A program made the position numbers and the translations under genes. Below are positions 35,146-44,891 of a DNA stretch of 64,000 nucleotides, one piece after another (position 1 is the first letter of the stretch; each line of letters starts with the position of its first letter). This stretch comes from Gymnopus androsaceus JB14 (taxonomy: Eukaryota > Basidiomycota > Agaricomycetes > Agaricales > Omphalotaceae), in NCBI GenBank assembly GCA_009733575.1, contig ML769544.1:94661-158660 (forward strand), given 5' to 3'. The notes below the pieces were generated by a model. That model ran no database searches. It saw only the letters and a program-made list of their open reading frames with translations, and was not told the DNA's origin.

Positions 35146-37080
35146 ATGTCCTCGAAATTGCCTGCAACTGGAAAATCAAAGACTCTGCAACACGAGGCTG
35201 TTGAATTTCCTTTATCCTCTCCCGATGCCTTATCCATTGGTGGTAGTCTAGGCCGCCGTTCCAATTTGTTCAAATCCACACTGAAACGACCGAGTTTGAA
35301 AAGCCTTCGTAGGAGCTTTTGTACATCTTTTCATTTGAATTCGGACTCTGCAGCTGCCTCCGAGTCCGAGTCTACTGTTCGTGATCATAGCGGGTTGGAA
35401 TCTCCCACTCCGAATCCAACTCCAAGCCATCGCCATCATCATTTGCTTTCATTACCATCCTTCCATCGCCATCATAAAAGTCGATCTTTCTCCCAACTTG
35501 GAATTGGTAACAACTCTACTCCGCGTTCGACGAGTTCAGCAGGCTCGGGTTCAGATCTAGAATTCGATCCTGATCATGATACTACCGATACGCATGTGGT
35601 GCATTCATTCGTTGTTCTTGGACGAGGTAATAGAATGCAGAGCGAGAATAGTGTGGCACAGGCCAGTGCCGACTCCTCTGCCAAACGATCGACGAGTTCA
35701 GCAGGCTCAGGCTCAGATCTAGAACTCAAAATCGATCCTAATCCCGATACAGATATGCCTGGTGTGCATTCCTTTGTAGTTCTTGGACGAAACAGTAGGA
35801 TGCAAAGCGAGGATGTGAATAGTGTGGCGCAGGTATCCAAAGAGGATACAGATGCTTTATCGGGGTATATTTCTACTCCGTCATCGGAAGATCCGGAGAT
35901 ACAATGTCGGCGTGAACTCGACTTGGACCTGCCACTGGATTTACGTTCTCCATCTCCATCTTCATGCCCAGGTTCTTCGCCAGCACTATCGATTCCTTCC
36001 GCTCCTCCTCTTCCTGCTATCGATAACATTGAAACCGTTGAAATTGGAATCACGAGAAGTCTTCCGTCGCCAAGTCGCGTCGATGGATCAGTAATAGTCC
36101 CAGCAATTGTGGTGTTGGGAGAGGAGTTGCAGCCTCCCGATGCTACTTTAAAGCCGACGACAGCGAAGGCACCCGCGCCTGACTCAGCTGCAGAGCTAGT
36201 CTCTCCTTCCTTATCCTCTGCAGACAACAATGTTGATGTCATGGTCTATGGAGTTCCATCCATATCATACCGTGAACTTCACCAACTTGCCGCCGCCACT
36301 GAGGACGTTGTCATTTCGGAGACCACCGATGACACGTTGGAAGCCAATTTGGAGTCCCTACCCTCCGCCGACTCCAATAGTGGCGATATTGATACTGCCA
36401 TTGCGAGTAGGCTGGTCTCGAATGGTGCCAACATCGATATCAATGTCGATGTCGATACTATTATCTCCATACAACTTGACGAATTCTCCAAAGATGGCTC
36501 TGAGCTAGGTGATCCGCACCGATGTCCCGAGCAATCATTGCCATCTGTGAATCTTGCTTCTATTGGTCAGGCTCCTATCCCCGACACTACTCACATATCA
36601 GGGCTAGTTCCATCGACATTGACGCAGCCAGAGGCCCTTCACGATTTCCACACCCAGAGCTCGATAGTAGCCAGCACAGGGACCAACCCATACCCGGATC
36701 TAGACGATATTATAACTCCCCATCTCCTAAACGAACTTTTCCTACCCATATTAAACGGAAGTCGCCCTCTTTCGTTTTACTTTGGCCTCCGTGATAGCGA
36801 TAGCGATAGCACTAGCACTAGCACTCGGGTTGATAGATCCCACCCACACTCGGTCCACCGCAGGCGCAATTGTCGCTCGGAATATGAAAGGAAGAGGCCG
36901 AATTATCCCACAGTTGCTGGCGGTAGTACTGTATACAAAAATCCTGGTTTCGTTCAAGAATTAACCTGGCTGATATGGATGAGTGTACGACGGAGGACTT
37001 CGCTTCATTTGACGTGGTGGTTGTCGAGTACAGTGTGGATTGCATTGAGAGGACTTAGGTTTTTTTCTTCTTCGAGTTGA
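35146..37080 (+). CDS. Serine-rich protein 2, intact 644-residue copy
   Basis: A single open frame. N-terminal low-complexity region with a basic patch (LGRRSNLFKSTLKRPSLKSL, about residues 35-60), a Ser/Glu-rich stretch, and a His-rich patch (SHRHHHLLSLPSFHRHHK). Then come two repeats of about 45-50 residues built on SSAGSGSDLE, HSFVVLGR and SRMQSE. A long Ser/Pro/Asp-rich middle follows, and a C-terminal hydrophobic segment (LTWLIWMSVRRRTSLHLTWW, then STVWIALRGLRFF) that could insert in or lie on a membrane. No known domain recognised. The block A copy of the same gene is frameshifted, so this may be the only working copy. Intactness over 644 codons beside broken neighbours suggests selection or recent origin. 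Function unknown. Confidence 0.7.
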   Translation: MSSKLPATGKSKTLQHEAVEFPLSSPDALSIGGSLGRRSNLFKSTLKRPSLKSLRRSFCTSFHLNSDSAAASESESTVRDHSGLESPTPNPTPSHRHHHLLSLPSFHRHHKSRSFSQLGIGNNSTPRSTSSAGSGSDLEFDPDHDTTDTHVVHSFVVLGRGNRMQSENSVAQASADSSAKRSTSSAGSGSDLELKIDPNPDTDMPGVHSFVVLGRNSRMQSEDVNSVAQVSKEDTDALSGYISTPSSEDPEIQCRRELDLDLPLDLRSPSPSSCPGSSPALSIPSAPPLPAIDNIETVEIGITRSLPSPSRVDGSVIVPAIVVLGEELQPPDATLKPTTAKAPAPDSAAELVSPSLSSADNNVDVMVYGVPSISYRELHQLAAATEDVVISETTDDTLEANLESLPSADSNSGDIDTAIASRLVSNGANIDINVDVDTIISIQLDEFSKDGSELGDPHRCPEQSLPSVNLASIGQAPIPDTTHISGLVPSTLTQPEALHDFHTQSSIVASTGTNPYPDLDDIITPHLLNELFLPILNGSRPLSFYFGLRDSDSDSTSTSTRVDRSHPHSVHRRRNCRSEYERKRPNYPTVAGGSTVYKNPGFVQELTWLIWMSVRRRTSLHLTWWLSSTVWIALRGLRFFSSSS

Positions 37081-38560
37081 CTTGATTATGATACGTATGT
37101 ACTTAGTTTAATTTATTTGTTGGTTTCTTCGAGTCTGTCTAATACTTACCGTAATCCTTGTATGCTACAATGTATCTTGTATGTATCATCTCCAACTCCC
37201 TCCACCCTCCCGGGTCCTTCAAGTCCTATGGTGAATATACGCTGACGATCCGTTGGATGTGCTCCCCCCCTCCTTTAAAGTTTCAGCTCCTTCATTCGGA
37301 CTTCGGATTCCGACCTCCTCACCGACCCTGACTCGGGAGTGTAGCGAAGTACTTACTCAGACTCTTATTTAGTTTACTAGTTAACAATGATACTGTAACA
37401 GTAAACAGGCTTCATATCAAGTTGGACAGTTGAACTTGAAGCCCGTTCTGAGTCCCTATGATTTCAGATGCATTGGCACGGTCACGACACCTCTTTTGGT
37501 TTACCTTGACCTACGTATAACGCGTTAGCTTTAGGCCTTCGGATAGCCTCCCTCCTAGATAAGGTGTTCTGAGTCGTTCCAGATTCGGCAGTGAGTGGGT
37601 TGACTGCAGTTTATGTTTATTTGATGTGGTGGTTACTACCGAGCTCGAATTGGAGTCTGCCAGGTTTCCTGTAAGGCTAATCCTCGCCGTATTGAAAGCA
37701 ACGCAGATTCTTCGCACAAGTATACTCGAGTATAACGATGAATGTTACCTACTTTACCTTCGATTTGACAAAGTTTGGCTTGTTGTTTTCATTTTTTCTT
37801 TTCCGCTCTGACGTACTGTTACCAAAAGCCATGTTTACCTTAGACTACCGGTGGCCAGGTTGCTTGCCAACCATACAGCATATGTACCGGATGACTCGGA
37901 ATACCTTGGTTTTTGGTCACTGAAAGGTTATTGGTTACTTGTTAGCAATGTATGGTTTGAAGGCTGTATGGTTTATGGTTTGAAGGCTCTTGAAGTACGG
38001 TAAGTTCATGAAATTTCGGCAACAGTATAGTGTGTAGGTTCCCTAATTCGAGGTCGAAAGAACAAACTTTCTGGCCAAAGCAATTGGCGGAATCGAGGTG
38101 AGGTGAGACGGCTCAGTGGCACATGCAATATTCACAAGAGGAAATTATCGCGATTGATATAATGCATACATACTTACTCAAGTTTACTTGAAGGTACCGG
38201 TGATACCCGCTCGGATTTATTAGAGGCCGTGGCATGCAAACATCTCCAGGTCTTTGTTCTTTCAAGCTTGGCTTCGCGATTTTCTCTGTCGATGCAAAAC
38301 ACCACATTGGTAATCCCTTGTCCGTTCCCCGTTGTTCCCCTAGATAGGCTAAGTTATTGGGATATGCCATGTGATGGACGATATTGCCTGAGATATGAGC
38401 TGAATGAATTGAATCACGTTGAACTTGCGTTGAACGCGTCCTTTAGCTATGTTCCAACGCTTCAACTTCTGCTCTTCGACCCGGGAAGAGGATTTTCAAA
38501 TGGGTGAGTGGATTGCAGTTGTATCTGTGGGCAGTGCACGGATGAATGCTGGTATTTCCC
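37081..38560. other. Non-coding tail of block B
   Basis: Aligned with 11800-14480 of block A minus the inserted element and the tandem repeat. No gene supported. Confidence 0.55.
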
Positions 38561-38586
38561 TTTTTTTTTTTTTTTTTTTTTTTTTT
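38561..38586 (+). repeat. 26-base poly-T tract
   Basis: Uninterrupted T run just beyond the end of block B. It could be an inverted poly-A tail of a retroposed sequence or simple slippage. Confidence 0.9.
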
Positions 38587-38734
38587 GAGATCGGGCGCCA
38601 ATCAGCAAACTCGAAATGGAAAGGCCAAAGCGTTCGTTTGGAGCGTCGAGGTAGATACTAGATCCGAAACTGAATTTCCAAAAGAAATCTCGGCTGTCCT
38701 ACCACGTCAGAAAAACGTGTACGATGCGGCCAGT

Positions 38735-38838
38735 TCCTTCCGAAATTTACCTTATTTGGTAATAAAAAAGAGATGTCGTACGAGTTTGTATTTTTAACAG
38801 CTCTGGGAGCGCCGGGATACACGTTTTGCTAATGTGAT
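38735..38838. mobile_element. Degenerate end of a CATCAGCAAAA-type element
   Basis: TTTACCTTATTTGGTAATAA resembles an inverted form of sequence near 13800-13820. CTCTGGGAGCGCCGGGATAC followed by ACGTTTTGCTAATG resembles the AGCGCTGG-rich right end and TIR of the 13110 element with mutations. Confidence 0.4.
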
Positions 38839-40853
38839 TCCACACTTGTTTCATGCTATGGATGTAACGGAATGCTACAGACGTAATCAACTCCTCCACC
38901 ACATCAACATCTCTCAAATCCAATTCAGGACTCATGTGGAGCTCCAGTTGTCGAAGATTGGGGAAAGGATAGATGGGTCTGAACCCTCTGCCTACAAGTA
39001 TCGCTTGTTCAGGCCTACGCATCTCCCGTGGGAACAGTAAGCCGCGTTTTCGTCACGTTGCCGCTATCACACGCTTCAAGCTTCCCCACTCTTCTCTTCT
39101 TACCGTCATCTCAGCGACACTCAACCTCGAAGGAATTGCCCAATCCTTCGAAGTTTTCACAGAATCTTTTTTCACCCACCCACCTCCCTTAACACCAGAA
39201 GCCAAGATCAAGACTTTCAACAAGTACAATATTGGTTATATTGTAAGTATATAAGTTTTCTGACAACGGCGGAGGATACAGTTTTCGGGTTATCGGTTTC
39301 TGTACCCTCCGCACCCCCAGGTCGGAAAATTAATTCCGTATCTCCTCGCAAACAATTCGAACTACGGAATTAATATTCCTGCGTGCCTTTGCCCATCGCA
39401 CGTTCTCAGTTAGTTTATATCTTACTTATTAACCTTCGTTAAATATCATCTAAGAAACTTGATGAGTGTGATCACGGCCTAACCCAGACGAAAGGTTCGA
39501 AAATCCGTCGTATAAGAAAGAATGAGGTTTTGATCACATAGCGACCGCTCACCCCACAAAAATGCGGTATTATGTCATCAATCCCTCTGACAACTAGCAC
39601 CTCAACAGCTTTGGTGCATTCAAGTTTGCTAAAAATGCATGTCCGGCCAGTGATGTCCAGATTCCTGAGACTGAACTTGGACAGAGCTTCTAGTAGGCCA
39701 AAGTAAGACGCCAGCGACCCACGGGTAGTTGCATAAAATTCCACTAGAGAGGAACAAATGATTGAACCGAGAATTGCCCATAGTCGACTGCTCTATGAAA
39801 ATCTCTTTGAGGTCGGTAATGATAGGTTCAGCGGAAGCCTCTACGGGTCCGGTCTCTTTGAGATCTCGAATAAACAGTCTTTGAAGACGTGGAAGTAGTT
39901 GAACCATTTTCAAAACCTCTGCGAGCGAGACTTGGGAGGTCGAATACTCGGTAATCTGATCGCAAAGCGATGTGGAGGGTGGAACTGTCAAAATTCCGGC
40001 ATTAGTACCAGTGGGTCTCTTAGTGTTGACCAGGACGTTAAGCTGGAGGCCGGTAGATAAATTTCTGTGCTCCTACAAGTATTCTCCTGACCCGCAAGCG
40101 TTTCAATGAGGGAAATGAGTGTTCCGACAGGGACCTAGTGTCGATCCGACTCTGCATGTTCCCTTTTCCCAGAAACAGCGACTCCGAGCGATGACAGTGA
40201 GAGGCTACAAGCGCCAAGACGCCATCCGTATAACTCGATGTCCTAGAGGCAGAATTTAGGACTACACCGACGTACACCGAGAGAGGAAGTGTGCCAGATC
40301 GACCACGATAGGACGACAAAGGAGACAGACCGAAATTCTGCGGGGTAATCGCGTCAACCTTACCGAATGCTAGTTTTCGAATTCTCTTTCCAGGAATGAT
40401 GTTATCCTCCTCTATCTTCGCTCGAGTCCATAGTACTGGCGTTTCTCGGCTTGCCCTCCAACGACGAGATACTCTCCCATGAACCCACAGAGGTCCAAAG
40501 AATGAGGAGCAGAAAAAAGATGGTACATCGCATCGATGCCAAGTCCTACACCAAAGTAAGATACCTTTTGTAGAAGTTCCCTTGGTAAACCTCTATGGGT
40601 GTAAGATCTGCTTTCCCTCTGCGACCGCAACCTCAAGCTCCTCTTTTCTTGTTTCCAGAGTGGTAAGGAGAGCTTCACGAGCTTCGACTGGCAATCATTG
40701 ACAAAGGACCAAAGATTACGCTGATCGACCTCCTCAAGAACATCGTTCGTGCCAAGGAGTTGGTCCATGCCGAGCAAGGGAGATGGAAGGAGGGGTATTC
40801 TGCACAAAGTGTTCACATTGAGGACATGTGTTCGGAGTGGCAACGGTGGCCAT
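38780..40853 (-). pseudogene. F-box-like protein (Agaricomycete type), decayed
   Basis: Starts at ATG 40853 with MATVATPNTCPQCEHFVQ. Fragments in changing frames then follow the usual layout of these proteins: LLGTNDVLEEVDQRNLWSFV; a helical stretch legible as LLTTLETRKEELEVAVAEGK; then the F-box-like LHP-YRGLPRELLQKVSYFG. Next come leucine-rich segments (SSYTDGVLALVASHCHRSES, SFPSLKRLRVRRILVG, LLPRLQRLFIRDLKETGP). The end is FPNLRQLELHMSPELD and FRYIHSMKQVWNHISK near 38800. Stops and frameshifts occur at several points (for example TGA near 40737, TAG near 40595). A functional member would be a possible SCF adaptor; this copy is not. Confidence 0.7.
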
Positions 40854-41281
40854 GATCTTGAAAAGTAGCAGTAGAACTATCAAAATGTGAGCGTTGAATA
40901 ACACGGAGAGTAATGGACTCTGGAGCCTACCGTAACTGTTATTGAGCGAGCGACGGAGGTTGCTATTCAGCTTGTGAAGCACATGATAAATTATGATTAC
41001 AATGAACCTCAACAAAGAGCAAACAATGAACAAAAAGAAGCATCGGAGGAAGTACTATGGTAAGAGGTGAACCGTGAAGTCAGGTTTGAGGAGCGTCAAT
41101 CGACAAGCCAAAAGGCAAAGGCCAAAGCGTCCATGGGATCGAGGAGACTCCTGGATTCAATTCGGAATAGCTCGGTGGCGAAACGAGCTTGAACATGGAA
41201 CATGTAATTTGGACAAAAATCATTATGCTCCTCGAAATATAATACACACGCTATCAAATTTACAAGGTATCAAGGGAGGTA

Positions 41282-42113
41282 CTACCATCCCGCGCCTTGT
41301 GGACTGACAGCCCTCGGCGGACCAGGACTTGGGATAGACTGAGGCATGATTCCAGGGGATTTAGCTGCAATAATGATTAATGAATGCAAATAAAAGACCA
41401 GTAGATGCAAGCGTACCTCCACTGGGTACAAGCGAATCAGGTTTCCTCCACTCAACCTTCTCGACCTTTACATCGCCGTCGATGTATTGATAGACATATG
41501 TGACTATGACGGAGCCTTGGATGTCCATTAGGGCAAAGCTGGGCGGAGGGTCACGATAGCGGTCTGCGGTGGAGGCTGATGGAGGAGATGCGGAGTCGGA
41601 AGTGGCGGGTGTGGATGCAGTAGAAGTAGCGGTGGTTGGGTGGCCAGTCCAAGCACCAGTCGCACTTCCCGGGTTGAGGTAAAACCGTCCATCGTATTCG
41701 ACGGCCTGAACAGCATGCGTCGCACCGCTAACTAAGACATCGACGTCCATCTGGCGTGCAATAGCACTAAGAGCATCGAGTGATCCAAGCGGGAGCGATT
41801 GGTGTCCGTGAATCAGCCCAATGCGGAGAGACGTGTGTCCTTGTGGTGAGGAATGCGTAATTACATGGGATGAGGGGAGAGAAGGGAGTTCATCGTAATC
41901 GCCTTTAACCACAAATACTTCTCCTAATCCGTCTCCACCTCCTCCTCCGACAATGCCACGTAGATATTCGAGCGTTTCGCGATCACAGACGTTTCCTGTA
42001 CATAGCACCTGTGAGATCTTGCCAGCTGGTGCTAGCAGCTTTTTGAATTTGGGTGGGAGGTCGTGTATGCGGTGTGGAATGTGTAAGTCGCCGAGGACTA
42101 GGACTAGAACCAT
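41282..42113 (-). CDS. VPS29: VPS29, retromer subunit
   Basis: Calcineurin-like phosphoesterase-fold subunit of retromer, acting in endosome-to-Golgi recycling; in known VPS29 the fold serves as a binding scaffold. Exons 42113-41417 and 41364-41282, GT-AG intron of 52 bases. Motifs in order: LVLGDLHIPHRIHDLPPKFK at the N-terminus, ILCTGN-like VLCTGNVCDRETLEYLR, VVKGDYDE, IGLIHGHQ, DVLVSGATH and FYLNPGSATGAW. These match the family at the expected spacing. An insert of about 30 residues rich in Thr/Ala/Ser (about residues 160-195) sits before PPSFALMDIQG. A Pro/Ser-rich C-terminal extension is encoded by exon 2 (AKSPGIMPQSIPSPGPPRAV). The rest is family length. Start chosen at the first ATG before LVLGDLH. 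Confidence 0.93.
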
Positions 42114-42819
42114 GGCGAGGAAAGGAGAAACGGAAGTGCGTGTAGGCGCCCATGTGCGTCAATTTCTCTTCCTTCGTTACGCCGGCACCCGGCATATACG
42201 CTTTGCATTTTTCTTCTTCGTGTTCTTGGGAACAGTCGTTAAACTATCCGACAAAATGGACTGTAACATGTCGAAGTTATTTCGGCTTTAGGAATTTGGG
42301 GCCTGGGCAGAGACGATGCTTTGATAGGACAAGACATTCATTTTATCCTATAGTTGCAATCCATCTGAAAAGTTTGCCAGTCACGGGCCAGTGTATGGCG
42401 TATTAGGAGTAAACTATCATCACCCGGTCAGATCTCGCTCTGACTATATCATTAGCTCACGTTCCATTCCTATATACGTCCAAGCAGTCCAAATGCTATT
42501 AAGCCAATGTCAGTCTCACGCACGCGCAAAACCAGCACTCAACGGCGGCAAATTCCAGACGGAACTAGTACTACCCAAACGACCTTGAAAAAATCAAAAC
42601 CCCAATCTTGCATTATTAAGAAACTGTGCCTGCGCGATGTGATACTGTAACCTTTGCACCAACTCGGAGACGCTGTCTGCTTTTGCTTTGAATATGATGA
42701 ATTCCGGGTGCGTTTGTTCAATAACATTAGTTGGCAACATCTTGCTTATGTATTTCCGTAGGGCTTCTTCACCCTCCCCTGGCTCTCCCACCCTCCGCGC
42801 CTCCGCGTCTCCATCTCAA
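42114..42819. other. Intergenic region between VPS29 and the next candidate
   Basis: A 65-codon minus frame at 42594-42791 (LRKYISKMLPTNVIEQTHPE...) is the only one that looks mildly protein-like. I cannot join it to neighbours. Confidence 0.35.
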
Positions 42820-43375
42820 CTATCTCAACCACCGAGCCCGTGATCGTGAATTCATCTCAGGGAAGAATTTCATCAGCAAATCGAGAGGCGAGAAAGACTC
42901 CGAGAGCACGGCCTGGGCCAAGGAACAATCCCGCTGTTAGAGATTGCTCCAATCCCAGATAAACGTTCAAACAATGTACGTACCGTGCCAATGGTCCCAG
43001 CAATCGCTAGACGCCGTCCAAGGTCTCTCTTAATACAATCGACAGCATTGAATTAGTACTTTGGTAGACTCGAAATGAAAAGAGTACTCACTTCAAATCA
43101 TTAAGCTTATCACTTCGGTTGGAGCGATACCATCCATCTATTGTCACGATTTCGAAGCAACGTGGGTCTATGTTGGAAAGCGTCAAGACGTCCTGCTCCA
43201 CTAATTCGCAGTACCGACTCGGATCTGCAGGAATCACTGCTGCGGGGGTGCAAGGGAAACTTAGAGCAGGTTTTGGAGCCGGTTTCGGAAAGGGAAAAGG
43301 AAGGAAGGACGAGGAAGGACGTCTGCTGGAACTGGTATAAGTATGTCCAGAGGCGACTACCGTTATACTAAGCAC
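42820..43375 (-). CDS. Hypothetical small protein, three exons
   Basis: A tentative model: 43375-43092, about 43027-42984 and 42933-42820, with donors GTGAGT and GTACGT. It reads through ALSFPCTPAAVIPADPSRYC, DPRCFEIVTIDGWYRS, NDLK|DLGRRLAIAGTIGT and RDCSLAQAVLSESFSPLDLL to a stop. The N-terminus is Ser/Pro-rich and basic. Some coding may lie further upstream (toward 43670) but I could not join it. No family recognised. Confidence 0.3.
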
Positions 43376-44109
43376 GTCTGCCTCAGAGTTTCCTTCCTTT
43401 CAAAAATTCCGCCTCGACCCAAGAGGAATTGCCTTCGCTGGTTCCAATGCGGGTGGAATGGCAGCGTATTTTGCTGCGATACATGTTATTTAGTCCCAAA
43501 CCGGTTGCTTGTTTGAGTATATTTGCTACAGGTGGAGACTGTCGACGTCTGGTGAGTTTTAGATTCCAATCACAAGGCATGTGCTTAACTGACGGGGATC
43601 CGGACACGCACTCGACAGCTCGTCTTTGCCAGAATATTTCAAGCTGGCCACCATGGTCCCTGTCCTCGCTAGCGTCGCTACTTATCTATCACCATATTCT
43701 TCTCCAAATGCCGTCTTATGGCCTAGCTGGAACCACCGAGCATAGGCGTTTTTGGTTATTTTCACCAGCGCGCTGAGCCATCTCAAGTGGTAGATGGATG
43801 AGGTAGTGGTATAACGTATTATTGGACCGGACTCGTCATTCAGCATATTTGCAGTCTGCAGAGTGGGTGTTGGTAACCTTAGTAATGGGTCTCAGACTCA
43901 GCTCTATCGGCACGGTGGGGCATCGGAGCAGGTCTGGCACCAATGCTGAAGTTCATTCGAAACAGGTTCAACGTCGTGCACGTTGAAGCTAAGCAAAGCA
44001 AGAAAAAAAGCACGATCAAGTTCCGAATTGACCAATAAGTATATCTATCCATTGAATGCAGAAGAAAGAGTAAGCAAGTAAGCAGCAAGTAAATGAATAG
44101 CAATAGTAA
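43376..44109. other. Stretch without a supported gene
   Basis: Short frames only. The part at 43880-44100 may be intron or degraded sequence of the fragment to its right. Confidence 0.35.
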
Positions 44110-44339
44110 TAGTACTTCTTCAAGTTATTAATCAGTAAGACTCGTTCGAGCCACATTAAATCGTCACCCTTCACCTTCACCTTCGCGCCAGAACTTTCAT
44201 TATTGATATCAAAGGTCGACTGCCTCGGTGCAAAGGTTATAACAGCGCGCAGTTTCTTGGAAGATTTTGACTTGAAGGGTTTGGAGACGTAGAGAGTTCC
44301 GTCTGACGTTTGGAATCCTCCGGAGCTTGTACGTGACAT
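44110..44339 (-). pseudogene. Fragment resembling the N-terminus of a sterol O-acyltransferase
   Basis: From ATG 44339: MSRTSSGGFQTSDGTLYVSK, then KLRAVITFAPRQSTFDINNE. The second motif recalls the conserved segment before the first membrane helix of fungal ARE/ACAT enzymes, which make steryl esters in the ER. The frame then turns to KVKVKGDDLMWLERVLLIN, and the membrane-spanning catalytic part is not found downstream. Probably a truncated copy. Family assignment is from memory of one short motif and is uncertain. Confidence 0.35.
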
Positions 44340-44891
44340 GCTTGTCCATCTATAGGCATATTTTGTGCTAAAATGAAGGTCAGAGGCAAGTATTATCGTA
44401 ATAGGAGTCTCGTACCGCGACAACTTGCACCAGTTCAGAGCGGGTAGATGATAGTTTGTTCCTAAGCCATATCTGAGCTCATATGCATTTGTATGCTATG
44501 TGTGTACCAAAGCCGGTGAGAGTTGGACAAGTTTAAAAACATTTCCGAAGCGATTTTCAAGAACATGATAGTACAAACTGCGAAAAACCGGAGATGAGAC
44601 ATTCCATGGCTGACGTAGCCCCGCTCTACCCGGCACCGACCTAATTCATTAGGTGTTTGTGAATGGAAGGAATTTTGACAGTGGCAGGCACTGTGTGTGC
44701 TGGCATGGCGTGATTCATGATGCACCAAATTCAAACTCCCCTTCCACCTTCCATTTTGTTCCCCATGTCTACGAACGCCAGTAGACTTGCGCTTCCAGAT
44801 CCGCACTCTCCATCCGATAAGTAAGCTGGTGGTTCACATTCTTTCCTATAAAAGAGTTAACCTGGCTGTATTAGTCCATTTCTTTTGATCG
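44340..44891. other. Stretch without a supported gene
   Basis: Presumed upstream region of the NACHT gene. CTATAAAAGAG at about 44846-44856, roughly 40 bases before ATG 44892, may be a TATA box. Confidence 0.35.

Larger units (their letters stand above)
33238..38500. repeat. Segmental duplication, block B
   Basis: Direct copy of block A (7254-14480), beginning at GACGCGTC inside the last F-box exon and ending near GCTCTTCGACCC. It starts about 50 bases right of the Tc1/mariner-like element. It lacks the 840-base TIR element and the 118-base tandem duplication of block A. Confidence 0.85.

Noticed and set aside
38561..38586. Poly-T as proof of a processed retropseudogene
   Set aside because: No intron-less gene copy or TSD could be identified next to it.
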